Origin: JAWKWH01 sp963669285 | GTDB taxonomy: Bacteria; Pseudomonadota; Alphaproteobacteria; Rhizobiales; Rhizobiaceae | Assembly: GCA_963669285.2 (NCBI GenBank) | Contig: CAXXSI010000016.1 | Span: forward strand, 62,001 to 126,000 | Direction of reading: 5' to 3' | DNA length: 64,000 nucleotides | Part shown: positions 36,204-45,118 of the stretch, piece after piece | Position numbering within the stretch: position 1 is the stretch's first letter | How the letters are laid out: each line of letters opens with the position of its first letter | Made by a program: the position numbers and the translations under genes | Notes under the pieces: generated by a model | The model's database searches: none | Seen by the model: only the letters and a program-made list of their open reading frames with translations | What the model was told of the DNA's origin: nothing

Positions 36204-37052
36204 TTACTGGTCTTCGACGACATCCTGACGCTGGCTGCCCAACCTGTCGATGCCGAGTTCCATTACATCTCCCGGCTTGAGGAAGACCGGTTCGGGTTTC
36301 ATGCCGAGGCCGACACCGGGGGGCGTGCCGGTGGAAATCACATCGCCGGGATGCAGGCTCATCAGTTCCGACAGGTGAGCTATGACCTGGGCGACGGTAA
36401 AGATCATCGTCCTGGTGTTGCCGGTTTGGCGGCGCTCGCCATTGATGTCGAGATACATGCCCAGGTTCTGCGGATCGGGGATTTCGTCGCGGGTCACCAG
36501 CCACGGGCCGGTTGGGCCGAAGGTGTCGCAGGATTTTCCCTTGGTCCACTGGCCGGAGATCTTGGCCTGGAAATGCCGTTCCGAAACGTCGTTGATGACG
36601 CAATAGCCTGCGACATGATCAAGCGCCTCGCCCTCGCTGACATATTTGGCCTTCTTACCGATAACCACACCGAGTTCGACTTCCCAGTCAGAGGATTTCG
36701 ACCCGCGCGGGATTGAAACCGTATCGTTGGGGCCGACGACAGCCGACGTCGCCTTCATGAACAAAATAGGGTGTTCGGGTATTTTTGCGCCGGTTTCGGC
36801 GGCGTGATCGGAATAGTTCAGGCCGATGCACATGAACTTCCCAATGTTAGCGACGCACGGCCCCAGTCGCGGATTGCCTGACACCAGCGGCAGGGATGCC
36901 GGATCGATTGCGCCAAGGCGTTGCATCGAGGTGTCGTCAAGTGCGGTACCAGCCACGTCATCGATATGTGCGGACAAATCGCGGATATTGCCATCGGCAT
37001 CGAGCAATCCTGGTTTTTCCGCACCCGGCTCACCATAACGCAGCAGTTTCAT
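36204..37052 (-). CDS. Fumarylacetoacetate hydrolase family protein
   Basis: 282 residues. The C-terminal FAH domain shows GKFMCIGLNYSDHAAETG, the metal-binding DWEVELGVVIGK and NDVSERHFQ, and the end motif GDVISTGTPPGVGLGM. Members hydrolyse or decarboxylate 1,3-dicarbonyl or 2-oxo acids, and this subgroup is often labelled ureidoglycolate lyase. Placed between the reductive-dehalogenase-like gene and the enamidase gene on the same strand, it may act on a later intermediate of that pathway. Substrate not deducible. Confidence 0.82.
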   Translation of the reverse strand: MKLLRYGEPGAEKPGLLDADGNIRDLSAHIDDVAGTALDDTSMQRLGAIDPASLPLVSGNPRLGPCVANIGKFMCIGLNYSDHAAETGAKIPEHPILFMKATSAVVGPNDTVSIPRGSKSSDWEVELGVVIGKKAKYVSEGEALDHVAGYCVINDVSERHFQAKISGQWTKGKSCDTFGPTGPWLVTRDEIPDPQNLGMYLDINGERRQTGNTRTMIFTVAQVIAHLSELMSLHPGDVISTGTPPGVGLGMKPEPVFLKPGDVMELGIDRLGSQRQDVVEDQ

Positions 37053-37179
37053 GGATCGTTCCCCTCAGTCAATTGTCGCAGTGTTTTGTTTTGGCTGTCA
37101 TGAACTGTCAAGGCGATGTCGAAGTTCAATCGATATTGGAATGCAATTCATTGTCGAAAGCTCGTCGGTTGCAGGCACG

Positions 37180-38400
37180 TCACTCACGTTGGGCGGTCCA
37201 CCAGGCCTTTGGTTTCAATCGCGCTGGCAGACCACGGCGCGTCTCCCACCACAGCGCCAGTTTGCGTAATCGGCCGGTGGCGATCCAGCGAAACAGGCGG
37301 TCGCCAACCCTGTCATTTCGCCGATTGAACGGACAAACGCGCATGCAAATCGCGCAATCGCTCTTCAATTTCGCCCAATAGCCGAAGCACTTTTCGCAAT
37401 CAGCCGACCACTTTTTCACGCCCGCGATCGTCGATTGGTTTGGCCCACCGGCCTCGGGAGGCCCGAACGGCAACGCCTTGGGCGGGCAGGCATCGGCGCA
37501 TTTGGTGCAGATATCGCAATATTGCCGGATGCCCAGCGGCTTCGGCGTGTCGGCGATCAACGGCAGGGAGGTGAATATCTTGGAAAACCGCACCCGTGGG
37601 CCGAATTGAGGCGTGATCACCATCTGGTTGCGGCCGTATTCACCCAGGCCGGCCTTGACGGCGTAGGGTATGACGAGGGCGGTATCGTTCATCGAGGCGA
37701 TCGCCTGGAAGCCGAGATTGCGAATATAGGTCGCCAGCTGGATGACGATTGCCGCCTCGTGGGAGTACTCAAGGCCGGTTGATGCGCCGGCGAGTGCCGA
37801 CGGATAGGTGGCCACGAGGTCGAAATCCATTGCATGACCGAGGACGATCACATGGGTGACGTCGTCCGGAAGTTCGTTGGGCGCGGCGGAGAAATCGCGC
37901 GTATCAACGCGCGCGGAATAGTGCCAGCGCTCGTCAATTCCGGTCACGCCGACCAGATCGGCGCCGAAGAGATGCGCCAATCGCTTGATTTCAGCGGTTT
38001 CGGTTGCCGGGGCGCCAAGGTCGGCTTTCTCGGGCGCGACAGGCGTGTCGTTTTCGATCGCTGCCTGAAATCCCTCGCGCAGGCCGCGATCATTGGCGCG
38101 GTTGGAAATGATGTCCGACACTGACCAGGCGGCGTTTCTGAGCGCAAAATCCTTTTGCTGGAATCCTTCGCCGCGCCGGTGGACCGCCTCCATGCGGTAA
38201 CTGGCGAAAAACGCGTCGGTATCCTTGCTTTTGATGGCCGGATCCCAGAAAGCACGGGTGAACATGTCGTTCATCTGGTCAAAAGGCGCGAAGTCTTCGG
38301 TGGTTTCGATGCCAAGAAGTCGGTCGCTTTCGGCAAAGCGTTCCCGCCAGGCTTGCCGTGTCTCGGCGCTGATCTCCGGTCTGTTTGAAGGCCACGCCAT
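37180..38400 (-). CDS. Short cytosolic reductive-dehalogenase-like Fe-S protein
   Basis: 406 residues without a Tat signal. The central part, YAVKAGLGEYGRNQMVITPQ then FGPRVRFSKIFTSLPL, matches the corrinoid-domain region of reductive dehalogenases, and is followed by two ferredoxin clusters: CDICTKCADACP (CX2CX2CX3CP) and CEKCFGYWAKLKSDC then AICMRVCP. RdhA proteins use cobalamin and two 4Fe-4S clusters to remove halogens. This copy is shorter than catabolic enzymes of the NpRdhA type and has no membrane-anchor gene beside it. Epoxyqueuosine reductase QueG is a distant relative, but the motifs fit RdhA better. The substrate could be a halogenated or other reducible intermediate. Confidence 0.7.
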   Translation of the reverse strand: MAWPSNRPEISAETRQAWRERFAESDRLLGIETTEDFAPFDQMNDMFTRAFWDPAIKSKDTDAFFASYRMEAVHRRGEGFQQKDFALRNAAWSVSDIISNRANDRGLREGFQAAIENDTPVAPEKADLGAPATETAEIKRLAHLFGADLVGVTGIDERWHYSARVDTRDFSAAPNELPDDVTHVIVLGHAMDFDLVATYPSALAGASTGLEYSHEAAIVIQLATYIRNLGFQAIASMNDTALVIPYAVKAGLGEYGRNQMVITPQFGPRVRFSKIFTSLPLIADTPKPLGIRQYCDICTKCADACPPKALPFGPPEAGGPNQSTIAGVKKWSADCEKCFGYWAKLKSDCAICMRVCPFNRRNDRVGDRLFRWIATGRLRKLALWWETRRGLPARLKPKAWWTAQRE

Positions 38401-38447
38401 TCGGTCTGCCCAGTGTGTTGAATGATCGGTTCTAACGGGAAAAGATC

Positions 38448-38460
38448 ATGAATGCTAACA
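38448..38460. promoter_or_regulatory. Candidate operator (TGTTAG motif, site 3)
   Basis: ATGAATGCTAACA, which reads TGTTAGCATTCAT on the other strand, lies in the 166-bp region between the reductive-dehalogenase-like gene and the divergent CocE-type hydrolase. It is the weakest of the three related sites. Confidence 0.22.
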
Positions 38461-38566
38461 GCGCCGGGCAATTCACTTCAAGCTTGAAATATTTCAACTG
38501 CCATCCCCATTGCGCAACAAACGATGACGTCGCATGGTTCCAGCGCACCGTAAGGGGAAACCGGGG

Positions 38567-40543
38567 ATGCCGGAGATCGAGATCGTCGAACATTTGTGGA
38601 TTCCGCTCGCTGACGGCAGGCGGCTGGCCGCCAGACTGTGGAAACCGGCGCATCGCGATCCGTCGCCTGCGATTCTCGAATATCTGCCCTATCGCAAGCG
38701 CGACGGCACCGCAGCGCGCGATGCAACGACGCATGCGGTGTTTGCCTCGCACGGCTATGCGGCAATCCGAGTTGATATAGCGGGAACCGGCGATTCTGAC
38801 GGGACATTCGACGACGAGTATTCCGAACAGGAGCTGTCGGACGGCGAAGCGGTAATCGCCTGGATCGCGTCACAGGCTTGGTGTGACGGCAATGTCGGCA
38901 TGATCGGTATTTCCTGGGGCGGCTTCAACGGTCTTCAACTGGCGTATCGGCAGCCTAGAGCTCTAAAAGCGATTGTGACGGTGTGCTCCACCGTTGATCG
39001 ATTTGCCGACGATATCCACTACATGGGTGGCTGTCTGCTGACCGACAATTTCAACTGGGGTGGCCAGATGCATGCCTACCAGACGCGGCCGCCGGATCCG
39101 CTGCTGCGCGAGGATTGGTGTGAGCGCTGGATCGAGCGTATGGACACGTTGTCGTTCATGGCCGCAGACTGGCTGCGGCATCCGGTACGCGACGACTTCT
39201 GGAAGCATGGCTCGGTGTGCGAAGACTGGAGCGCTATTAAAGCCGCGACGCTTGCGATCGGCGGATGGGCCGACGCCTATGTCAACGCACCTCCGGCACT
39301 GGCCGCCAACCTTGCCGCGCCGGTCAAGGCGCTGGTCGGGCCGTGGGATCACAAATATCCGCACATTGCACGAATCAATCCGGCCGATTTCCACGGCGAA
39401 GTGCTGCAATGGTTTGATTGCTGGCTGAAGGATGTCAGCAATGGCGCTGAAAACCTGCCCGCCTACCGCACCTTCATGCAGGAGCATGACGATCCGTCGT
39501 CTGCCTACAAGCCGCGGTGCGGCAAGTGGATCGCCGAAGCGGCGTGGCCGTCTCCCAGCATATCCGGCAAGGTGATGCATCTTCAAAGTGCCGGCCTTGG
39601 CGAAGAGCCGGGAAGCGGCATGACAATAGTCGCAACGCCGCATCATGTCGGTCTGAACGCTGCCTATTTCTGCCCGGGCATGCGCATCGGCAATGAGCTG
39701 GCCGGTGATCAGGCGGAAGATGATGCGCTCTCGGTCTATTTCGATTCGAGACCGATCGACGAAGCGCTGGAGATTCTCGGTCGACCCGAGGTCGAAATTG
39801 CTTTTCGTGTCGACAAACCCTCCGCCCAACTGTGTTTCCGGCTGTGCGAGGTCGATCCGGCCGGTGTTTCGCGGCGCGTGAGCTACCGGCCGTTCAATCT
39901 AGCTTGCCACGCCGGATATGAAATCCCGGAAAGCCTGATAGCGGGCAAGACTTATCGTGCGCGTATTCCGCTCAATGAATGCGCGCATCGCTTTGCCGCC
40001 GGAAACCGGATCAGGCTTGCCGTATCGACCGGGTACTGGCCGGTGATCTGGCCGTCACCGGAGGCCGCGACTGTCGAGCTTGTTCTCGCAGAATGCCGCC
40101 TGCATCTGCCGGTGCGCGAAGTTGCGGAAGAGATTGACCCGATAGCGCCGGCGCCGCCACACAAATTCCCGGTGCTTGCGGCTGATGAACTGCGCCCGCC
40201 GGACAGCACGACGAAGCGCTTTGTCGATCCCGATGGCAATTATGTGCTCGAGACGTTTGACGATTTCGGCGCGACACGCGATCCGGATCACGGTCTTGTC
40301 GTTGGCAGCCATGTCAGGCAACGTTATTCCATCCACCCCGACGATCCGATTTCAGCGCGTCATGAAGCGATGTGGCGCTACGAACTCAGCCGCGGAGACT
40401 GGTCGGTGGCGATCGACACGCAAAACATGATGACAGCCTCAACGCATGCATTCGAATTGAACAGGACGATTGTTGCCTTCGAAGGCAACAAGAAAACGTT
40501 TGAGAAGCAGCAAACCGAAACCATTCCGCGCGGTCATTTGTAA
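38567..40543 (+). CDS. CocE/NonD family hydrolase (X-Pro dipeptidyl-peptidase S15 type)
   Basis: About 658 residues. The alpha/beta hydrolase has the nucleophile elbow GISWGGF, acid region GGWADAYV and His in GPWDHKYP; the last third is the PepX_C jelly-roll domain. Relatives are cocaine esterase and proline-selective peptidases, so an ester or amide substrate is expected. The ATG at 38567 after a GGGG run is preferred to one at 38534. No signal peptide, so probably cytosolic. Divergent from the reductive-dehalogenase-like gene, it may belong to the same pathway. Confidence 0.85.
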   Translation: MPEIEIVEHLWIPLADGRRLAARLWKPAHRDPSPAILEYLPYRKRDGTAARDATTHAVFASHGYAAIRVDIAGTGDSDGTFDDEYSEQELSDGEAVIAWIASQAWCDGNVGMIGISWGGFNGLQLAYRQPRALKAIVTVCSTVDRFADDIHYMGGCLLTDNFNWGGQMHAYQTRPPDPLLREDWCERWIERMDTLSFMAADWLRHPVRDDFWKHGSVCEDWSAIKAATLAIGGWADAYVNAPPALAANLAAPVKALVGPWDHKYPHIARINPADFHGEVLQWFDCWLKDVSNGAENLPAYRTFMQEHDDPSSAYKPRCGKWIAEAAWPSPSISGKVMHLQSAGLGEEPGSGMTIVATPHHVGLNAAYFCPGMRIGNELAGDQAEDDALSVYFDSRPIDEALEILGRPEVEIAFRVDKPSAQLCFRLCEVDPAGVSRRVSYRPFNLACHAGYEIPESLIAGKTYRARIPLNECAHRFAAGNRIRLAVSTGYWPVIWPSPEAATVELVLAECRLHLPVREVAEEIDPIAPAPPHKFPVLAADELRPPDSTTKRFVDPDGNYVLETFDDFGATRDPDHGLVVGSHVRQRYSIHPDDPISARHEAMWRYELSRGDWSVAIDTQNMMTASTHAFELNRTIVAFEGNKKTFEKQQTETIPRGHL

Positions 40544-40571
40544 AGGACGGCGGACCAACCGTCCCGGTGTG

Positions 40572-41183
40572 TCAATTCCCGACAGCAAAGGCCTTTAGAA
40601 ACAGCCGGTAAGCCCAATCCGCCCGCGCGCTAATCTCGGCTTGTTCGGGGGCGGCGCGAACACCGATGACTCTTTCTATCTGCAGGTCGCCGATGAGCAG
40701 GGCGATATAGGCTTCCGCCGGATTGTCGCTGTCATCGAATGCCAGAAGATTTGCCGAGCGGGCATCCTGCAGAACCTCCCGGATAAGCGGCATGAGCGTT
40801 TGTTTTCCGCCCGCGGCAATGGACGCACCGAGACGTCCGGTTTCGTGAACATCGCCGGCAGCAGCACGGTTCAGTGCGACCGCCCGTTCGCCGGTGACGA
40901 TGTTGAGCAGTAGCGGTCCGAGCGACTTGATTACCTCGAGCGGGTCTTTGCCATTCGCTCGATGCTCGGCGAATAGCAGGCGGGCGGTTTTCGCGTTCTC
41001 TTCGACCATCGAGCGGAACAAGGTCTGCTTGTTGCCGTACCATTTGTAGAGCGTCTCGTTTGAAGCCGAAGCTCTTCTGGCAATAGCCAGCATCGATGTC
41101 GCTTTGTAGCCGCACTCGGCCAGCAGCTCATAAGCGGCGGCCTCGATCTCGCGTTTTCGCTTTTCCTGATTGGCTTGTTTCAT
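40572..41183 (-). CDS. TetR/AcrR family regulator
   Basis: 203 residues. The HTH is LLAECGYKATSMLAIARRASASNETLYKWYG, with a C-terminal domain of the TetR_C type ending DWAYRLFLKAFAVGN. It is divergent from a small membrane-protein gene, with a strong palindrome between them, so it most likely represses itself and that gene. Confidence 0.87.
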   Translation of the reverse strand: MKQANQEKRKREIEAAAYELLAECGYKATSMLAIARRASASNETLYKWYGNKQTLFRSMVEENAKTARLLFAEHRANGKDPLEVIKSLGPLLLNIVTGERAVALNRAAAGDVHETGRLGASIAAGGKQTLMPLIREVLQDARSANLLAFDDSDNPAEAYIALLIGDLQIERVIGVRAAPEQAEISARADWAYRLFLKAFAVGN

Positions 41184-41210
41184 GGTTTTGCTCCGGGCTT
41201 GACGAAAGGT

Positions 41211-41251
41211 GTAAAGATTTGTACGAATATGTCAATCGTACAAAACTTTAC
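41211..41251. promoter_or_regulatory. Extended palindromic TetR operator
   Basis: GTAAAG-A-TTTGTACGA, a 9-nt spacer, then TCGTACAAA-A-CTTTAC: all 15 paired positions match across 41 bp. It lies between the divergent TetR and membrane-protein genes and overlaps where both promoters should be. Confidence 0.7.
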
Positions 41252-41265
41252 GGAAAGGCACGACC

Positions 41266-41637
41266 ATGCAAACCACGTCATCAAATTCACTGTCCCACGC
41301 CGCGCTCGGCGTCCTGATCGTTCTTCAGGTCGTCATGCTTTGCGCGCTGTTTACCCAGACCGTTCCGCATCCGCCGCTTGCGGTCGCACCGTTCGCCCTG
41401 GGGCCGTTTCTTGGCGCGTCGATTGCTGTGGCGGTTGCAGCGTTTCTTCTGGGAGCTGCAAATTCACGCTTGGGCATGGGCGTCACCATTCTGGCTGCAA
41501 TCCTGGCGCTGATTTCGTTTGGCCCACAGAAATGGATCGATCCGGCGATTGCACAGATCTGGCCGGCCGTGTTGCTGGGAGAAATCGCTGTGGGCGCCAT
41601 CATTTTGTCCTGCGTCACACGCTTGCGTTCGGCCTGA
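41266..41637 (+). CDS. Small membrane protein of unknown function
   Basis: 123 residues with about four hydrophobic segments (LGVLIVLQVVMLCALF, a Pro/Ala-rich second helix, MGVTILAAILALISF and VLLGEIAVGAIILSC). No known family recognised. It is directly controlled, by inference, by the divergent TetR regulator and sits 57 bp upstream of deoD. Confidence 0.6.
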   Translation: MQTTSSNSLSHAALGVLIVLQVVMLCALFTQTVPHPPLAVAPFALGPFLGASIAVAVAAFLLGAANSRLGMGVTILAAILALISFGPQKWIDPAIAQIWPAVLLGEIAVGAIILSCVTRLRSA

Positions 41638-41694
41638 AGCCGGTCAAAAGTGACCGTCTGACAAGCCAACGATAACAATGGACGGGAGGGAAGC

Positions 41695-42408
41695 ATGTCG
41701 ATCCACATTGGCGCGAAACTGGGGGAGATTGCCGAGCTGGTGTTGATGCCCGGCGATCCGTACCGGGCGAAATGGGCCGCGGAGACATTTCTGGACAAGC
41801 CGAAATGCATCAATGAAGTTCGCGGCATGCTGGGATATACCGGCAGCTACAAGGGTATGCCGGTCACCATTCACGGCAGCGGTATGGGCATGCCTTCGCT
41901 GTCGATCTATGTCAACGAACTGATCCGCGACTACGGCGCCAAGCGGATCATCCGCATCGGTTCGTGCGGCGGCATGGCCGAACAGGTCAAGCTCAACGAT
42001 ATCGTCATCGCCATGACGTCGTCTGTTGCATCGTCGAAGAACAAGATGATATTCGGCGAAATCGAGTATGCACCGTGCGCCGATTGGCGGCTGTTGCGCA
42101 AGGCTGTCGAGGCGGCAGAGGCGGGGGGGATTACGCCACATGTCGGCGGAATCATCTCGCAGGATACATTCTACACGCACCCGGAATACCCGCTCGATAC
42201 GCTGATTTCGCACGGCGTGCTCGCCGTCGAAATGGAGACGGCCGCGCTCTACACGCTGGCGGCGCGACTGGGCGCCCGGGCGCTTACGGTTCTGACCGTA
42301 TCGGATCATCTGAAGACCGGCGAGGAAATGCCGTCCGAGCAGCGAGAACGCGGCTTTTCGCACATGGTCGAATTGACGCTCGAGGCGGCGCTGGCTGACG
42401 CGAGTTAA
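41695..42408 (+). CDS. deoD: Purine-nucleoside phosphorylase, DeoD type
   Basis: 237 residues, normal for the hexameric bacterial enzyme that phosphorolyses purine (deoxy)nucleosides. Motifs: VLMPGDPYRAK (phosphate Gly/Arg), GSGMGMPS, RIGSCGGM, EMETAALY and the catalytic Asp in TVSDHLKTGE. GGGAGGG precedes the ATG. Its 3' end overlaps the convergent hydantoinase B gene by 4 bp. Confidence 0.93.
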   Translation: MSIHIGAKLGEIAELVLMPGDPYRAKWAAETFLDKPKCINEVRGMLGYTGSYKGMPVTIHGSGMGMPSLSIYVNELIRDYGAKRIIRIGSCGGMAEQVKLNDIVIAMTSSVASSKNKMIFGEIEYAPCADWRLLRKAVEAAEAGGITPHVGGIISQDTFYTHPEYPLDTLISHGVLAVEMETAALYTLAARLGARALTVLTVSDHLKTGEEMPSEQRERGFSHMVELTLEAALADAS

Positions 42409-43973
42409 CTCGATTTGCCCCAGCCGCCGCCATTAGCGGTCTGGATCAGGATCTCGTCACCCGGTTCGATCGTCAACCCGCTGACATAGCTGTAGTCGGT
42501 GCGACCGGATCCGGGTGCGACAACCGAAATACCGTTGGTGCCGCCGCGCGATCCGCCGTTGGAGCCCCAAACAGGTTGTTTGTTGCGGCTGTAGCCGGCC
42601 GACAGGATGGCTTGCCCACGCGGACGGTAGCTGGTCTGCAAGCCCTTGCCGCCGCGGTGCAGGCCGGCACCTTCGCCAGATTCATTCAACCTCTTGTAGC
42701 CGACATCGATACCGTAGCGTGCCTCGCATATTTCGACCGGGCAGTTGAAGGTCTCACCGTGACTGGTTGAATACATAGCATCCAAGCCGTCGCGGTTCTT
42801 AGTGGCACCCCAACCGCCCATCTGCGGTTCGACCATGGTGTAGCGCCGGCCGGTGTCGGGATGTTCGCCGGCGATCACGGTGCCGCAAATGGAGGCGAAA
42901 TGGCCGGCCGGCAGATGCTCGGGCAGGGCGCGTGCCATGCACTGCCACAACATATCGTACAACCGGATGCGGGTTTCAAAATAATAGCCGTGCGGTGCTG
43001 TACCCGTGGCGTGGAAGATCGTGCCGGGCTCGGTGATGACCTCGAGGGCGCAGAACGATCCGGCATTGGCAAACAGGGTCGGGTCGGTGAGCGCCTTGAA
43101 TATCATCTGCGCCGATATGACGGCGCCGTCGCGACTGGTGTTGTAAGGCGCGTCTCGCTGGGCGGGATTGCCGCTGAGATCGACGATGAATCGGTTGGCC
43201 TCGACCGTGATCTTGGCCCGCCACAGTGCGCCGTCATCCTGTTCTTCCTCGATCTTGAAAGACCCGCAAGGCAGTTTGGCAAGGCCTGCCAGGCCGCGGC
43301 TTTCGCCTTCGTCGAACAGGGCGGTCAATGCGTGCCTGTAAGCGTCAAGCCCATAGCTTTCGACGAGCTGGCCAATGCGCGAGGCGGCCTTGCGCGAGGC
43401 TGCGACCTGGGCCCACAAATCGCCGTCGACGAAATCCGACAGTCGCGAATTGACGGCGATGATGTCGAAAACCGAGCGAACCGGTTCGCCGCCTTCGAAC
43501 AGCTTGATCGCCGGCAACCGCAATCCCTCTTGGAAGATCTCGGTGACATCGACCGCCATCGATCCCGGCGTTTTGCCGCCAACATCGTTCCAATGGCCGA
43601 TCGAGGCGGTCCATGCGACCAGTACATCATCGGTAAAGACGGGCTGGGCGACGACGACATCGTTGAGATGGGTCACGCCGCCGAAATACGGATCATTGGT
43701 GACGAACATGTCTCCGGGTGCTATCGCATCGTCGGAATGCAGTTCCAGAATGCGCTTGACCGCCTTGTCGAGCACGCCAACGAATGTCGGAATGCCTGCA
43801 CCGGAGGAAACGAGATTGCCGTCGGCGTCGGTGATCCCGGTGCCGACATCCAGCACTTCGTAGATGATCGGGCTCATCGCGGTCTTTTTGAGTACCGCAA
43901 ACATCTCGTCGGCAGCCGCAATGAGACTGGCTTGAATAACGGAAACCGTAAAAGGATCAATATGATCTGTCAT
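42405..43973 (-). CDS. Hydantoinase B/oxoprolinase family protein, second copy
   Basis: 522 residues. HyuB features: AADEMFAVLKKTAMSPIIYEVLD at the start, GDMFVTNDPYFGGVTHLND, and the C-terminal HRGGKGLQTSYRPRG and ANGGGWG. The ATG at 43973 is chosen over a TTG at 43982. It is the last gene of the long operon and is clearly paralogous to the other hydantoinase B gene (45991-47652), about 31 codons shorter. HyuB normally works with a HyuA subunit in ATP-dependent opening of hydantoin- or oxoproline-type rings; only one hyuA gene is present here. Confidence 0.85.
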   Translation of the reverse strand: MTDHIDPFTVSVIQASLIAAADEMFAVLKKTAMSPIIYEVLDVGTGITDADGNLVSSGAGIPTFVGVLDKAVKRILELHSDDAIAPGDMFVTNDPYFGGVTHLNDVVVAQPVFTDDVLVAWTASIGHWNDVGGKTPGSMAVDVTEIFQEGLRLPAIKLFEGGEPVRSVFDIIAVNSRLSDFVDGDLWAQVAASRKAASRIGQLVESYGLDAYRHALTALFDEGESRGLAGLAKLPCGSFKIEEEQDDGALWRAKITVEANRFIVDLSGNPAQRDAPYNTSRDGAVISAQMIFKALTDPTLFANAGSFCALEVITEPGTIFHATGTAPHGYYFETRIRLYDMLWQCMARALPEHLPAGHFASICGTVIAGEHPDTGRRYTMVEPQMGGWGATKNRDGLDAMYSTSHGETFNCPVEICEARYGIDVGYKRLNESGEGAGLHRGGKGLQTSYRPRGQAILSAGYSRNKQPVWGSNGGSRGGTNGISVVAPGSGRTDYSYVSGLTIEPGDEILIQTANGGGWGKSS

Positions 43974-43978
43974 TTTGT

Positions 43979-45091
43979 TCAAGCTGGCGTGATGAATAGG
44001 TCGCGCGGCAGTTCGGAAAGGATTTCCGGGCCGTCTTTCCGCAGGATGACGATCTCCTCCAGGCGAATGCCGAATCGGCCGGGCAGATAGATGCCCGGTT
44101 CAATCGAGAACACCATGCCTTCGTCTAGAACCGTTTCGGATGTCGCGGTGATGTATGGTGGTTCGTGCACCTCGATGCCGAGACCATGCCCGGTGCGGTG
44201 AACGAAGAATTCGCCGTAACCTGCATCGGAGATGACCCCGCGTGCGGCCGCGTCGACCGTTTTGGCTTGCACGCCAGGCTTGGCAGCGGCGAGGGCGGCC
44301 TGAACGGCGCTTTCTACGATGGCATGAACTGCATCATAGTCTTGCGGCGCATGGCCGATCGCCGCCATGCGGGTCATGTCCGAAGGAAAACCGCCCTTGC
44401 GGCCACCGATATCGATAACGACAGCGTCACCTATTTCCAGCGTCCGTTCACCGGTGGCGTGGTGCGGAAACGCGCCGTTGGGGCCGGATCCGACAATGGA
44501 AAACTGTGGCTGGGCACCTTCCGACCCATAGTGCGCGCGGATCGCGGCAGCCACGTCCAGCTCGCTGATTCCCGGCGCAAGGGCCGCAAATCCAGCCTGC
44601 ATGGCCCGGTCGTTGATCAGCGCATTTTCCTTCAGCAACCGATACTCGGTGTCGTCCTTGCGCATGCGCAGAGCACCGACGGTTGCTTCGGTGAAGTCAC
44701 GTCGCGCATTGGGCAGATTGTCGAGCAGAAGCAGAGCAAAATCGGCGCGCATGGTCTCGTCGATCGATACACCGCGGGCGCGATCAGTCGCGGTCGCGGC
44801 AAGCGCGCCGTTGAGCGCCTGGTTTGGCCCGTCTTCATCTGACCATTCATGAAAGGCAATATCGGTCATCTCGCGAGTGCCTTCGGCGTTGAGCGCCGGC
44901 ATCAGAAAGGCTTCATCCTTCAATCCGATAAGCAACAGGCAGGGGCGCTCATCGGGGTGCGGATGAAAACCCAGCAGCCAATCCATGTGGGCTCCGGGGG
45001 CCAGGGCGACCAGATCGGTTCCGGTATCGGTCATGCGTGTGCGAAGCAGCGCGAGGCGTTCAGCGGTGGGGACAGACATCGGTTTCGGCAT
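43979..45091 (-). CDS. M24 family metallopeptidase (Xaa-Pro peptidase/creatinase type)
   Basis: 370 residues: a creatinase-type N-terminal domain and a pita-bread catalytic domain. The five metal ligands are visible in DAVVIDIGG, SDMTRMA, HRTGHGLG (His), FSIEPGIY and RLEEIV. Such enzymes cleave Xaa-Pro bonds or, in relatives, creatine-like amidines. An ATG at 45079 is an alternative start, because AAAGGA directly abuts the upstream ATG. Within the hydantoinase operon it may free an amino acid from the transported compound. Confidence 0.85.
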   Translation of the reverse strand: MPKPMSVPTAERLALLRTRMTDTGTDLVALAPGAHMDWLLGFHPHPDERPCLLLIGLKDEAFLMPALNAEGTREMTDIAFHEWSDEDGPNQALNGALAATATDRARGVSIDETMRADFALLLLDNLPNARRDFTEATVGALRMRKDDTEYRLLKENALINDRAMQAGFAALAPGISELDVAAAIRAHYGSEGAQPQFSIVGSGPNGAFPHHATGERTLEIGDAVVIDIGGRKGGFPSDMTRMAAIGHAPQDYDAVHAIVESAVQAALAAAKPGVQAKTVDAAARGVISDAGYGEFFVHRTGHGLGIEVHEPPYITATSETVLDEGMVFSIEPGIYLPGRFGIRLEEIVILRKDGPEILSELPRDLFITPA

Positions 45092-45097
45092 TCCTTT

Positions 45098-45116
45098 CTA
45101 AACCGGACACGCTCTA
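45098..45116. repeat. End fragment of the palindromic intergenic repeat
   Basis: CTAAACCGGACACGCTCTA, reading TAGAGCGTGTCCGGTTTAG on the other strand, matches the terminal inverted repeat of the 234-bp element at 34619-34852. It lies in the 27-bp gap between the racemase stop and the M24 peptidase start. Confidence 0.55.
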
Positions 45117-45118
45117 GC

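Noticed and set aside
38963..39829. 288-codon minus-strand frame inside the CocE-type gene
   Set aside because: Shadow of an intact hydrolase; no ribosome binding site or domain.
42861..44090. 409-codon plus-strand frame opposite the second hydantoinase B gene
   Set aside because: Antisense to a conserved HyuB protein and composition typical of shadow frames in high-GC DNA.
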